From: Nonomuraea solani
GTDB taxonomy: Bacteria; Actinomycetota; Actinomycetes; Streptosporangiales; Streptosporangiaceae
DNA: 64,000 nt
Direction of reading: 5' to 3'
Assembly (NCBI RefSeq): GCF_900108335.1
Contig: NZ_FNVT01000036.1
Span: 1 to 64,000 of the forward strand
Shown here: positions 7,431 through 15,671 of the stretch, piece after piece
Layout: the number at the start of each line of letters is the position of its first letter
How positions within the stretch are numbered: the stretch's first letter is position 1
The notes under the pieces: model-generated
The model's input: the letters and a program-made list of their open reading frames with translations, nothing else
Database searches by the model: none
Told to the model about the DNA's origin: nothing
Translations under genes and position numbers: made by a program

Positions 7431-8083
7431 GCGGGCGGGATCCGGATCGGCGCAGGGCACTGCTCGACGCCGCCGACCGCGTCATCATGCGGGAGGGCCC
7501 CGAGGTCTCCATGGCCGCCATCGCCGCCGAGGCGGGCATCACCAAACCGATCCTCTACCGCCACTTCGGCGACAAACGCGGCCTCTACCAGGCCCTGGCC
7601 GACCGCCACGTGCGCACGGTCATCGGCCGGCTCCGCCCGCGGCTCGCCGACCCGGGCGGCGACCTGCGCGGCCGGGCCAGAGCGACCATCGGCGTCTACC
7701 TCGACCTGATCTCGGCCAACCTCAACCTCTACCGCTTCCTGTTCCACCGCGCCGGCGCCGAGGACAGCAGGGTCCGCTCCCACATGACCTCCCTGGTGCG
7801 CAACCTGGGCGAGGAGCTCGGCGGCTTGCTGACCGCCGAGCGCGTGGTGCCCGATCCGGTGCGGGCCCAGGTGCTCGGGCACGCGTTCGTCGGCATGGTG
7901 CAGACCACCGGCGACTGGTGGCTCGACCACCCGGAGGTGGACCGTACCCAGGTGGTCGAGGGCCTCGTCGACGTGATCGCCGCCGCGATCACTCCCCGAA
8001 CCGGGAGAGCCGCCCGTGGCGGCGGGCGTGGCCGAGCGCCCACCCGAACAACGCCAGCGCCCCCGCCAGGTAGCCCACGTTGA
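7427..8083 (+). CDS. TetR family transcriptional regulator
   Basis: The 218-residue protein has a canonical TetR N-terminal helix-turn-helix at residues about 8-55 (RRRALLDAADRVIMREGPEV, then MAAIAAEAGITKPILYRHFGDK). It has a ligand/dimer domain with FLFHRAGAEDSRVRSHMTSLV and GMVQTTGDWWLDHPE. The GTG overlaps the previous stop, and TATCCT lies 6 nt upstream, so a leaderless transcript is possible as well as coupled translation. The last 30 residues are Arg/Pro/Gly-rich and overlap the 3' end of the convergent ABC-2 permease gene by 95 nt. That tail looks like read-through past an older stop. The effector is unknown; control of the neighbouring membrane protein or exporter is a guess. Confidence 0.85.
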   Translation: MSGRDPDRRRALLDAADRVIMREGPEVSMAAIAAEAGITKPILYRHFGDKRGLYQALADRHVRTVIGRLRPRLADPGGDLRGRARATIGVYLDLISANLNLYRFLFHRAGAEDSRVRSHMTSLVRNLGEELGGLLTAERVVPDPVRAQVLGHAFVGMVQTTGDWWLDHPEVDRTQVVEGLVDVIAAAITPRTGRAARGGGRGRAPTRTTPAPPPGSPR

Positions 8084-8822
8084 TCACCGCCGCCCACGCC
8101 AGCCGGTCCCACGGCAGCGCCCCGCCCGCCATGACCGTGCGCATGCCCTCGAACACGTGCGAGGCCGGCAGGAACCACGCCACGCTCTGCAGCGGCGCGG
8201 GCAGCACCGACACCGGGTAGAAGATCGCGGCCAGCGGCTGCACCACGAACACCAGCGACCAGGCGATCACCTGGGCGTTCTCGCCGAAGCGGAGCACCGC
8301 CGCGATGCCGACCAGCCCCAGCGACCAGCCGAGGACGAGCAGCACCCCCATGAACGGCACCAGCCCCACCCCGATCGTGCCCACCCCGAACCCGTAGAGC
8401 GCCAGCGCCAGCCCGGCCATCATGGCCACCGCGAAGGCCACCTTGCCCAGCGAGAACAGCATCAGCCCCACCAGGTATTCGACGCTCGACAGCGGGCTGA
8501 CCTGCACGTTGAGCAGGTTGCGGGACCAGATGTCCTCCAGGAAGGCGATGGAGATCTCGTTGCTGGCCTTCTGCAGCACCTGCCAGAGCAGCACCGCGCC
8601 GAGCAGGAACGACACCACGAACGGCACCCGCTGCGCCTGCAGGAACGACGTCACGAACCCCCACAGCACCAGCTCGACGGTCGGCCAGAACAGGATCTCG
8701 AACATCCGGATCGGGCTGCGCCGCAGCGCCGCGAAGTCGCGCCGGACCACGCCCAGCACGCGGGTGCGCCGGGCGGCCAGGCTCAGCGGCGGCAGGCCCA
8801 GGGAGAGCGGTGTCGGAGTCAT
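7989..8822 (-). CDS. ABC-2 type exporter permease
   Basis: The 277-residue permease of a drug- or lipid-export ABC transporter has about six hydrophobic segments, for example VVSFLLGAVLLWQVLQK, FAVAMMAGLALALYGFGVG and FMGVLLVLGWSLGLVGIAA. The PLAAIFYPVSVLPAPLQSVA loop before the last segments is typical of ABC-2 (DrrB/NodJ) permeases. The ATG at 8822 overlaps the ATPase stop (ATGA). An open frame continues far upstream but lies antisense-in-frame within the ATPase gene and is not used. Its 3' end overlaps the convergent TetR gene. The substrate is not evident. Confidence 0.88.
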   Translation of the reverse strand: MTPTPLSLGLPPLSLAARRTRVLGVVRRDFAALRRSPIRMFEILFWPTVELVLWGFVTSFLQAQRVPFVVSFLLGAVLLWQVLQKASNEISIAFLEDIWSRNLLNVQVSPLSSVEYLVGLMLFSLGKVAFAVAMMAGLALALYGFGVGTIGVGLVPFMGVLLVLGWSLGLVGIAAVLRFGENAQVIAWSLVFVVQPLAAIFYPVSVLPAPLQSVAWFLPASHVFEGMRTVMAGGALPWDRLAWAAVINVGYLAGALALFGWALGHARRHGRLSRFGE

Positions 8823-9538
8823 CCGCGTGCCACCTTCAAGAACACCTCTTCCAGGTCTTCGGCCTCGTAGCGCCCGGCCAGCTCCTTGGCGCTGCCCGCC
8901 GCCACGATGCGGCCGCCGGACAGGAAGTGGATGCGGTCGCACATGCGCTCGACCTCCCGCATGTTGTGCGAGGTGATCAGCATGGAGGTGCCGTTCTCCG
9001 CGGCCAGGCGGGACAGCAGGCCGCGGATGCGGTCGCCGGCGTCGGGGTCGAGGTTGGCCGTGGGCTCGTCGAGCACCAGCAGCCTGGGCGCGTTGAGCAG
9101 CGCCTTCGCGAGCTGCACGCGGGTGCGCTGCCCCGACGACAGCGCCATCATCTGCCGCCTGCCGAGCGGGCCGAGCTCGAACAGCTCGATGACCTCGGCC
9201 ACCCGGTGGGCGGGCCGGCGCAGCGCGTAGAGGCGGGCGAAGGCGTCGAGCACCTCGCGCACCCGCAGCACCCCGGGCAGGTCGACGTAGCTCGCGGCGA
9301 AGTTGACCTGGCTGAGCACCTCGGTCCGGTGCCTGGACAGCTCCTTGCCGAACAACTCGATGCTGCCCGCGTCGGGGGTGATCAGGCCGAGCAGCATGTG
9401 CAGGGTGGTCGACTTGCCCGCGCCGTTGGGCCCGAGCAGCCCGGCGACCTCGCCCTCGCCGACCGTCAGATTCAGCTCGTGCACGGCCGTGACCGGGCCG
9501 AATCTCTTGACCAACTGGGAAGCTCGTACGATGGTCAC
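8819..9538 (-). CDS. ABC transporter ATP-binding protein
   Basis: The 239-residue ATPase pairs with the downstream ABC-2 permease. Walker A is GPNGAGKST, the signature is LSSGQRTRVQLAKALL (SSGQ in place of SGGQ, common in this subfamily), and Walker B is RLLVLDEPTANLD. The switch His is in LITSHNMREVERM. The length is that of a simple DrrA-like subunit. The gene lies 15 nt downstream of the phosphotransferase gene, with the same orientation, so a shared transcript is possible although the functions differ. Confidence 0.9.
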   Translation of the reverse strand: MTIVRASQLVKRFGPVTAVHELNLTVGEGEVAGLLGPNGAGKSTTLHMLLGLITPDAGSIELFGKELSRHRTEVLSQVNFAASYVDLPGVLRVREVLDAFARLYALRRPAHRVAEVIELFELGPLGRRQMMALSSGQRTRVQLAKALLNAPRLLVLDEPTANLDPDAGDRIRGLLSRLAAENGTSMLITSHNMREVERMCDRIHFLSGGRIVAAGSAKELAGRYEAEDLEEVFLKVARG

Positions 9539-9553
9539 CGCCCCAGCCTGCGG

Positions 9554-10519
9554 TCAGGACGGCGCGCGGGGCAACGGGTTTTCGCGCAGCAGCCGCAGCA
9601 GGTCCCACTCGGTCTCGCAGACGCGCCGGCCGATCGCGGCCAGCTCCACCGACCGCGCGCCGCCACGCAGGTGCCGCATGGTCTGCATGACGCAGATGAT
9701 GCCCCACTTGAGCACGCCGAAGGTCTCCCACCAGCGCAGCGCGTCGCGGTCGACGGGCTGCCCGCCGGCCTTCTCGTAGGCGTCGATCAGGTCGGCGTAC
9801 CCGCCGAACCCGCCCACCGGCAGCGGCGAGCCGAACCGCCACGCCTTCACGCACAGCCAGCCGAGGTCCTCCAGGGGATCGCCGGCGTGGGCGAGCTCCC
9901 AGTCGAGCACGGCCCTGACGCCCTCGGGGCCGACGATCAGGTTGCCGTTGCGGAAGTCGCCGTGCACGACCGTGCGCCGCGTGCCGGGCGGGCGGGTGGC
10001 CGCCAGCCGGCGCAGCGCCAGCTCGAACACCGGATGCGGCTCGCCGAGCTGATCCAGCACGTCACGCCAGCGCGGGAGCGGGTCGCCGCCGTCGTCGTCG
10101 GAAGGCACCGCCGACAGCGGCATCCGATGGATCGCCGCCAGCGCCCGCCCGCACTGGGCGGCCAGCCGGGGCCGGGCCGCCGCGTAGACGTCGTCGCGCA
10201 GGATCTTGCGCGGGATCGTCTCGCCGGGGACGCGGGACATGAGGATGTACGACTCGCCGCAGGCCACGATCCGCGGCACCGGCACCCCGGCCTCCGCCGC
10301 GGCCCGCATCAGCACCGCCTCGGACGCCAGTCCGGCGCCGGTCTCCAGGGTGGCGCCGGGGGAGTCGAGCCGCAGGATCAGCTCGTGCGTGCTCCCGTCC
10401 GGGGCGGTCACGTCGAGGGCCCACGTCTCGCGCGACGCGCCGCCCGGCAGCCGGGCACTGAACGGCACGACCGCCTCGGTCCCGTACGCCTCCCGGACGA
10501 TCTCGTGCGGGTCGGTCAT
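9554..10519 (-). CDS. phosphotransferase family protein (APH/ACAD10-like kinase)
   Basis: The 321-residue protein has the aminoglycoside-phosphotransferase/choline-kinase fold. The catalytic Brenner motif is VVHGDFRNGNLIV (Asp and Asn in HGDFxxxN), followed by the metal-binding DWELAHAGDPLEDLGWL. It overlaps the upstream acyl-CoA dehydrogenase gene by 4 nt (ATGA). Kinases of this type are paired or fused with acyl-CoA dehydrogenases (the ACAD10/11 arrangement in animals, which handles hydroxy fatty acids). A role in hydroxyacyl-CoA metabolism is therefore more likely than antibiotic resistance. The substrate is inferred only from the neighbour. Confidence 0.87.
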   Translation of the reverse strand: MTDPHEIVREAYGTEAVVPFSARLPGGASRETWALDVTAPDGSTHELILRLDSPGATLETGAGLASEAVLMRAAAEAGVPVPRIVACGESYILMSRVPGETIPRKILRDDVYAAARPRLAAQCGRALAAIHRMPLSAVPSDDDGGDPLPRWRDVLDQLGEPHPVFELALRRLAATRPPGTRRTVVHGDFRNGNLIVGPEGVRAVLDWELAHAGDPLEDLGWLCVKAWRFGSPLPVGGFGGYADLIDAYEKAGGQPVDRDALRWWETFGVLKWGIICVMQTMRHLRGGARSVELAAIGRRVCETEWDLLRLLRENPLPRAPS

Positions 10520-11706
10520 CGCAGGCCGAACTCCCAGGCGCCGCCCGCCGCGTACGTGCCCAGAATGCGCCGCCCCACCGAGTCGATGTGCACCTCGTCG
10601 GGCCCGTCGTAGATGCGCCCCGCCCGCGCGTGCCGGTACATGCGGTCCAGCGGCGTGTCCGGGGTCAGCCCGGCGGCGCCGTAGACCTGGATGGCCCGGT
10701 CGATGACGTTGTGCAGCATCCGCGCCCCTGCCACCTTGATCGCCCCGATCTCCACCCGGGCCTGCGAGCCCGCGTCGATCAGCCCGGCGGCGTGCAGCGT
10801 GAGCAGCCGCGCGGACTGGATCTCGGTGTAGGAGTCGAACACGTGCTGCCGCATGAGCTGCTTGGCGGCCAGCGGCTCGCCGAACGCACTCCGCTCGTGC
10901 AGCCGCCGGCACATCAGGTCGAACGCCCGCTGCGCCTGCCCCAGCCAGCGCATGCAGTGGAAGATCCGCCCGGGGCCGAGCCGCCGCTGCGCGATGACGA
11001 ACCCCTGGCCGCGCGGGCCGAGCAGGTTGGCGGCCGGCACGCGGACGTCCTCGTAGCGGACCTCGCAGTGCGCCCCGTCGAGCCCCAGCACGGGCGTCTC
11101 GCGCACGATCGTGTAGCCGGGCGTGCCGGTCGGCACCAGGATCATGGAGAACGCCAGGTGTGGTGGTGCGTCAAGCTCGGTCCGGCACATCACGGTCGTG
11201 TACGCCGCCCGCGACGCCCCGGTCGTGAACCACTTGTGCCCGTTGATCACCCATTCGTCCCCGTCGAGCACGGCGGTGGTGGCGATCTGGGTGGGATCGC
11301 TGCTGGAGACGGCGGGCTCGGTCATCGCGAAGCTCGGCCCGATGTCGCCGCGCACCAGCGGCTCCAGGTAGCGCTCGCGCTGCTCGGGGGAGGCGTGCTC
11401 GTGCAGCATCAGTGAGTCCTGCAACGTGTACGTCCCCAGCGCGAGCTGCCCGTACTCGCTACGCCCCTGCACCTCGTTGACATAGACGTAGGCGAGGAAC
11501 GGCAGCCCTCCGCCGCCCAGCTCACGCGGATGGCCGAGCGCCCACAGGCCCTCCTTCTTCGCCTCCGCCCGCAGCTCGTCGAGCGCCGCCACGGCGGCGG
11601 GCCCGCCCGCGTGCAGCACGGGCTCGGCGGGCTCGACCCGCTCGGTCATGAACGCGTGGACGGCGTCGCGGATCGGCCGGACGCCGTCGGGCACGGCGAA
11701 GCTCAT
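10516..11706 (-). CDS. acyl-CoA dehydrogenase family protein
   Basis: The 396-residue flavoenzyme has the three ACAD domains in order: N-terminal helices, a middle beta domain with FAMTEPAVSSSDPTQIATTA and GHKWFTTGASRA, and a C-terminal helical domain with VYGAAGLTPDTPLDRMYRHARAGRIYDGPDEVH. The first hit of the last motif is the usual FAD/acyl-binding segment. It would introduce an alpha-beta double bond in an acyl-CoA, with electrons passing to ETF. It leads an operon with the kinase. A perfect 8-bp inverted repeat (11726-11747) lies 20 nt upstream of the start and is a likely operator. Chain-length preference cannot be read. Confidence 0.9.
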   Translation of the reverse strand: MSFAVPDGVRPIRDAVHAFMTERVEPAEPVLHAGGPAAVAALDELRAEAKKEGLWALGHPRELGGGGLPFLAYVYVNEVQGRSEYGQLALGTYTLQDSLMLHEHASPEQRERYLEPLVRGDIGPSFAMTEPAVSSSDPTQIATTAVLDGDEWVINGHKWFTTGASRAAYTTVMCRTELDAPPHLAFSMILVPTGTPGYTIVRETPVLGLDGAHCEVRYEDVRVPAANLLGPRGQGFVIAQRRLGPGRIFHCMRWLGQAQRAFDLMCRRLHERSAFGEPLAAKQLMRQHVFDSYTEIQSARLLTLHAAGLIDAGSQARVEIGAIKVAGARMLHNVIDRAIQVYGAAGLTPDTPLDRMYRHARAGRIYDGPDEVHIDSVGRRILGTYAAGGAWEFGLR

Positions 11707-11725
11707 GACAGGATCTCATCCCGAG

Positions 11726-11747
11726 AACCGTTGTGCGGTCAACGGTT
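11726..11747. promoter_or_regulatory. inverted repeat, candidate operator of the acyl-CoA dehydrogenase operon
   Basis: AACCGTTG and CAACGGTT form perfect 8-bp arms around a 6-nt centre in the 41-bp gap between the CPBP stop and the ACAD start. TTGACC on the minus strand overlaps it. TetR-type repressors often bind such sites; a terminator for the CPBP gene is the alternative. Confidence 0.45.
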
Positions 11748-12530
11748 TCAGGGCAGCCAGCTCACCCGGCCGCGCAGGAAGGCGTACCCGACGAAGGCCA
11801 CGGCGTCGATGAGCGTGTGCGCCACCACCAGCGGCATGGCCCGCCCCCACCGCTGGTAGACCCGCCCGAACACCAGCCCCATCACCACGTTCCCGACGAA
11901 CCCGCCGAACCCCTGATACAGGTGGTACGACCCGCGCAGCAGCGACGACACCACCACGGCCTTCCACGGCGACCAGCCGGCCTGCCCGAGCCGGTGCAGC
12001 AGGTAGCCGGCGACGATCACCTCTTCCAGCACCCCGTTCTGCGCCGCCGCCAGCAGCAGCACCGGCACCTGCCACCACACCTGCGGCAGCGCCCCGGGAA
12101 CGACCGTCAGGTTCACCCCGGCCGCCCACACCACCAGGTAGAACGCCAGCCCGGAGCCGCCGATCGCGGCCGCCAGCGCCGCCCCGCGCACCACGTCGCC
12201 GCCGGGCCGGCGGAAGTCGGCGCCGATCGTCCGCAGCGACTCCCCGGAGCGCACCAGCAGGTACGCCACCAGCCCCACCGGCGCCACCGCGATCGCGATC
12301 TGGACGAGCTGCAGCGTCAGGTCCAGCCAGGGCCGGCCGGGCGCCATCGACCCGACGAGCACGGCCTGCTGGCCCTTCAGCTCCTTCGGCGCGGTGAGCG
12401 CCCCGATCAGCCGGACGAACGCCACCAGCGCGCTGGCGCCGAGGGAGACGGACAACACGACGAGGACCTCGGCCCGGATGAGCTTCGGCCCGAGCACCGG
12501 GGAGTCGGCGAGGGGGGACGGAGTGTGCAT
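11748..12530 (-). CDS. CPBP family intramembrane glutamic endopeptidase
   Basis: The 260-residue multi-pass membrane protein belongs to the CAAX-protease/bacteriocin-processing (Abi) family. Motif 1 is NGVLEEVIVAGYLLHRL, with the Glu-Glu pair. The usual Arg of EExxxR is replaced by Ala (VAG for FRG), as in a subgroup of actinobacterial members. Motif 2 is GSYHLYQGFGGFVGNVVMGLVFG, and motif 3 is HTLIDAVAFVGYAF, with metal or catalytic His. Several transmembrane segments surround them. Substrates of this family in actinomycetes are mostly unknown. It lies upstream of, and in the same direction as, the acyl-CoA dehydrogenase operon. Confidence 0.85.
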   Translation of the reverse strand: MHTPSPLADSPVLGPKLIRAEVLVVLSVSLGASALVAFVRLIGALTAPKELKGQQAVLVGSMAPGRPWLDLTLQLVQIAIAVAPVGLVAYLLVRSGESLRTIGADFRRPGGDVVRGAALAAAIGGSGLAFYLVVWAAGVNLTVVPGALPQVWWQVPVLLLAAAQNGVLEEVIVAGYLLHRLGQAGWSPWKAVVVSSLLRGSYHLYQGFGGFVGNVVMGLVFGRVYQRWGRAMPLVVAHTLIDAVAFVGYAFLRGRVSWLP

Positions 12531-12620
12531 GGCCGCAGATTAGCCGTTACATGATCCGACCCTGATAAAAGAGGACATGTCGCTCTTGGGAGGAGAGGCG
12601 CACTCTGCTAGGCAGGAACC

Positions 12621-12968
12621 GTGACGCCAACCGATCTCCACGACGTCCCTGCCGCCGCCCAGCTCGTCGCCGCCGTCCGCGACTTCCTCCAGACCGACGT
12701 GCTGCCGGCCGTCGAAGGCCGGGTCCGCTACCACACCCGCGTGGCCATCAACGTGCTCGGCATGGTGGAGCGGGAGATGGAGCTCGGCCCGGACCAGGCC
12801 GAACGGCACGCCGCCCGGCTGGCCGAGCTGGGCGTGGCGGGCGACGCCGACCTGGCCGCCGCCATACGAGAGGGCCGCGTCACCGATGACGCGGCCCTCG
12901 TCACGGCCCTGGAGCAGGCCGTACGTGCCAAGCTGGAGGTCGCCAACCCCGGCTACCTCACGGACTGA
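12621..12968 (+). CDS. DUF6285 domain protein
   Basis: The 115-residue protein has the pattern LVAAVRDFLQTDVLPAVEGR, RYHTRVAINVLGMVEREMEL and VRAKLEVANPGYL. I recognise this as DUF6285, a small helical protein. From family knowledge it occurs beside APH-type phosphotransferases and acyl-CoA dehydrogenases, the same two genes found at 9554-11706 here, so all three may act in one pathway. The GTG start has no ribosome site; TAGGCA lies 6 nt upstream, which fits a leaderless transcript. No catalytic motif is visible. Confidence 0.75.
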   Translation: MTPTDLHDVPAAAQLVAAVRDFLQTDVLPAVEGRVRYHTRVAINVLGMVEREMELGPDQAERHAARLAELGVAGDADLAAAIREGRVTDDAALVTALEQAVRAKLEVANPGYLTD

Positions 12969-12972
12969 ACCG

Positions 12973-14580
12973 TCAGTGCGAACCCGTCAGGTCGAGGTCC
13001 TTGACCTTGGAGTCGCCCTCGTCGGCGAAATACTCGTCGCGCGCCGTCGCGTCCTCGCCGTCGGCCACCTTGGCCGCCCGGAACAGCAGCGTGGCCACGA
13101 CCGCCACCAGCACGTTGACGCCCAGCGCCACGAACCCGGGGTAGATCGTCAGCTTGGTGTCGAAGCCCAGGTTCGACAGCGCGAAAGCCGAGCCGCCGAA
13201 GTGCAGCTTGCCGTTGGCCGGGTTCGGGATGAGGTAGAGCATCCACATGCCCGCCGCGAGCCCCGCCGCCCAGCCCGCGATCAGGCCGCCCTTGTGGAAC
13301 CAGCGCGTGTACAGGCCCAGCGCCACCGACGGCAGCGTCTGCAGGATGATCACACCGCCGATGAGCTGCAGGTCGATCGAGAACTGCGGGTCGAGCACCA
13401 GGATGCACAGCACCGCGCCCGCCTTGACGAGCAGCGACACGATCTTGGAGACCTTGGCCTCCTGGGCGTCGGTGGCGTTCTTGTTGAGGTATTCGCGGTA
13501 GATGTTGCGGGTGAACAGGTTCGCCGCCGCGATCGACATGATGGCCGCCGGGACGAGCGCGCCGATGCCGATGGCCGCGTAGGCGACGCCGGTGAACCAG
13601 TCGGGGAACATCTGGTCGAACAACATCGGCACGATCGTGTTGTTGTCGGCCTTGCCGTTCGCCATGACCGGCTTGGTGCCCGCCGCGATCGCCATGAAGC
13701 CGAGCAGCGCGATCAGGCCCAGCACGAGGCTGTAGGCGGGCAGCGCCGACATGTTCCGCTTGATGACGTTGCGGCTCCTGGAGGCCAGCACGCCGGTGAG
13801 GCTGTGCGGGTAGAGGAACAGCGCCAGCGCCGAGCCGAACGCCAGGGTCACGTACTGGATCTGGTTGTTGGCGTTGAGGATGTAGCCGTCACCCGGAGCG
13901 GGCGAGGCGGCGAACTTCTCCCGGGCCGCGTCGAAGATCGAGTCCCAGCCGCCCAGCTTGGCCGGGATGTAGATGATCGCCGCGATGATCACGATGTAGA
14001 TCAGCGCGTCCTTGACGAACGCGATCAGCGCCGGCGCGCGCAGCCCCGACTGGTAGGTGTAGGCCGCCAGGATCGCGAACGCGATGATGATCGGCAGGTG
14101 CCCGGTGATGCCCATCGCCTTGAGCACGGCCTCGATGCCGACGAGCTGCAGCGCGATGTACGGCATCGTCGCCACCAGCCCGGTGATCGCGATGAGCAGC
14201 GCCAGCGTCGGCGACCCGAACCGGGCCCGGACGAAGTCGGCCGGCGTGACGAACCCGTGCACGTGCGAGACCGACCACATGCGCGCCAGCACCAGGAACA
14301 CCAGCGGATAGACCACCACGGTGTACGGCAGCGCGTAGAACCCGATGGCCCCGGCGCTCCACACCAGCGCGGGCACCGCCACGAACGTGTACGCGGTGTA
14401 GAGGTCGCCGCCCACCAGGAACCAGGTGATCCAGGAGCCGAAGCTGCGCCCGCCGAGCCCCCACTCGTTCAGGCTGGCCAGGTCGGTGGGCCGCCGCCAG
14501 CGCGAAGCCACGAAACCCATGCCGCTGACCAGCGCGAACAGCAGGATGAAGACGACCAGCTCGGTCGTGTGGCCATTCAC
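12973..14580 (-). CDS. mctP: monocarboxylate uptake permease (sodium:solute symporter family)
   Basis: The 535-residue protein is a solute:sodium symporter with about 13 transmembrane helices. Motifs include WGLGGRSFGSWITWFLVGGDLYTAY (split at the glycine-rich part), GFVTPADFVRARFGSP, and SLTGVLASRSRNVIKRNMSALP. The sequence is closest in character to MctP/MctC permeases for acetate, pyruvate, lactate and propionate. The GTG start overlaps the stop of the DUF3311 gene (GTGA), and that pairing is typical of MctP operons. The hydrophilic C-terminal tail contains DEYFADEGDSKVKD. The exact substrate is inferred from the family. Confidence 0.87.
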   Translation of the reverse strand: MNGHTTELVVFILLFALVSGMGFVASRWRRPTDLASLNEWGLGGRSFGSWITWFLVGGDLYTAYTFVAVPALVWSAGAIGFYALPYTVVVYPLVFLVLARMWSVSHVHGFVTPADFVRARFGSPTLALLIAITGLVATMPYIALQLVGIEAVLKAMGITGHLPIIIAFAILAAYTYQSGLRAPALIAFVKDALIYIVIIAAIIYIPAKLGGWDSIFDAAREKFAASPAPGDGYILNANNQIQYVTLAFGSALALFLYPHSLTGVLASRSRNVIKRNMSALPAYSLVLGLIALLGFMAIAAGTKPVMANGKADNNTIVPMLFDQMFPDWFTGVAYAAIGIGALVPAAIMSIAAANLFTRNIYREYLNKNATDAQEAKVSKIVSLLVKAGAVLCILVLDPQFSIDLQLIGGVIILQTLPSVALGLYTRWFHKGGLIAGWAAGLAAGMWMLYLIPNPANGKLHFGGSAFALSNLGFDTKLTIYPGFVALGVNVLVAVVATLLFRAAKVADGEDATARDEYFADEGDSKVKDLDLTGSH

Positions 14581-14786
14581 TTGGTCATCCTGTAGACGAT
14601 CGTCGTGGACACGACGCCCACCACGATGAACGCGATCTGCAGCCAGTAGAAGAGCGGGAAGCCCAGCAGGCGTGGCTCGTCGGCGTTGTACAGGAACGTG
14701 AGCAGCGGCAGCACGATGGGCAGGACCAGCAGCCAGTTCCATGGGCTGCGGTCGGTACGCGGCCGCCCGGGATCCCCGGTAGTCAT
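14577..14786 (-). CDS. DUF3311 small membrane protein, permease partner
   Basis: The 69-residue protein has two transmembrane helices (LLVLPIVLPLLTFLYN and LFYWLQIAFIVVGVVSTTI) linked by the conserved NADEPRLLGFPLFYW loop of DUF3311. Such proteins precede sodium:solute symporters and are thought to be accessory subunits, like YhjB-type partners. The 4-nt overlap with the permease gene supports co-translation. The ATG at 14786 follows GGAGGG. Confidence 0.85.
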   Translation of the reverse strand: MTTGDPGRPRTDRSPWNWLLVLPIVLPLLTFLYNADEPRLLGFPLFYWLQIAFIVVGVVSTTIVYRMTK

Positions 14787-15047
14787 CGACCCTCCGATGA
14801 GTGGATCAGGAGCCGGTGGTGACTGGCGCCTGACAGCTTGTCAATGGAGGGAGATTAGCTTTACGGAGGTATTAAACCCAATGTCCATTGTGTTACGGTT
14901 TGGCCTAAATGTCGGGATGGAATCTCACCATTCGAGACACATGCCTGGGGACGGCATCCGCAGCATAAGTACGGGATCGCCGCGATCGTGATCGCCTATC
15001 GGCGAATGGTCGTTTAATCGCGCCGAGCGGTCGGATCGTCAGATGAG
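14787..15047. other. intergenic region upstream of the mctP operon
   Basis: This 261-bp stretch holds no gene. It is AT-richer than its surroundings. On the minus strand TTGACA (14844-14839) is a possible -35 without a convincing -10. CAATG-TC-CATTG (around 14879-14890) is a small inverted repeat that could be an operator. No terminator hairpin is obvious for the carboxymuconolactone decarboxylase-family gene. Confidence 0.5.
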
Positions 15048-15671
15048 TCAGGTCGTCAGCTCGTCGGCGATGTCCCGCGTGCCGTACCCCTCGGGCGCCG
15101 GCACCTCGACGATCGGGTCGGGCCGGTCGTCGAACTCCAGCCGCAGCGCCCGCGCCATCGTGGCGTGCATCTCGTACAGGCAGACGACGTACGTCAGCTC
15201 CAGGATCCGCTCGTCGGGCAGATGCCGGGCGAGCACCGCGAACACCTCGTCGGCCACCCGCCCGCCGTCCAGCACCAGCGCGTCGGTGTAGGCCAGCACG
15301 GCCCGCTCCAGCTCGCCGAACACGTCGCTGACCGGCCAGTGCGGGATCGCCCGCACCTTCTCCTCCGGTACGCCGAGCGCGCGCAACTGCTTGCAGTGCT
15401 GCGAGAACACGAACTGGCTCTGCCGCGCCCACCCGGCCCTGGTCTGGCCCAGCTCGCGCAGCACCGGGTCCAGCCCGGACTCCCGGTAGAGCTGGAAGCC
15501 CTTGACGCAGTGCCGGAAGATCTTCGGATCGAGCGCGAACACCGTCCACCAGTCGCCCGGCGACCCGGTGGCCGTGCCCTCCCGATCGGGGGAGAACAGG
15601 TGGTCGTAGAAGAACCGCACCACCGGGTCGGTCATCTCCTCGCGCGGCACCCGGCGCAGCCGCGGCATCAC
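15048..15671 (-). CDS. carboxymuconolactone decarboxylase family protein
   Basis: The 207-residue protein has the AhpD/CMD helical fold: VFALDPKIFRHCVKGFQLYR, then REL-GQTRAGWARQSQFVFSQHCKQLRALG. The second segment is the CMD core, where a Cys-x-x-Cys peroxidase would carry two cysteines. Here only one Cys (QHCKQL) is seen, so AhpD-type peroxidase activity is unlikely. A lactone decarboxylase or carrier-type role remains possible. The start is GTG 15671, or ATG 15668 just inside it; either overlaps the stop of the VOC gene. The two form an operon. Confidence 0.82.
   Translation of the reverse strand: MMPRLRRVPREEMTDPVVRFFYDHLFSPDREGTATGSPGDWWTVFALDPKIFRHCVKGFQLYRESGLDPVLRELGQTRAGWARQSQFVFSQHCKQLRALGVPEEKVRAIPHWPVSDVFGELERAVLAYTDALVLDGGRVADEVFAVLARHLPDERILELTYVVCLYEMHATMARALRLEFDDRPDPIVEVPAPEGYGTRDIADELTT

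Noticed and set aside
9554..10519. Aminoglycoside-resistance phosphotransferase
   Set aside because: It overlaps an acyl-CoA dehydrogenase gene and fits the ACAD10-like kinase arrangement better.
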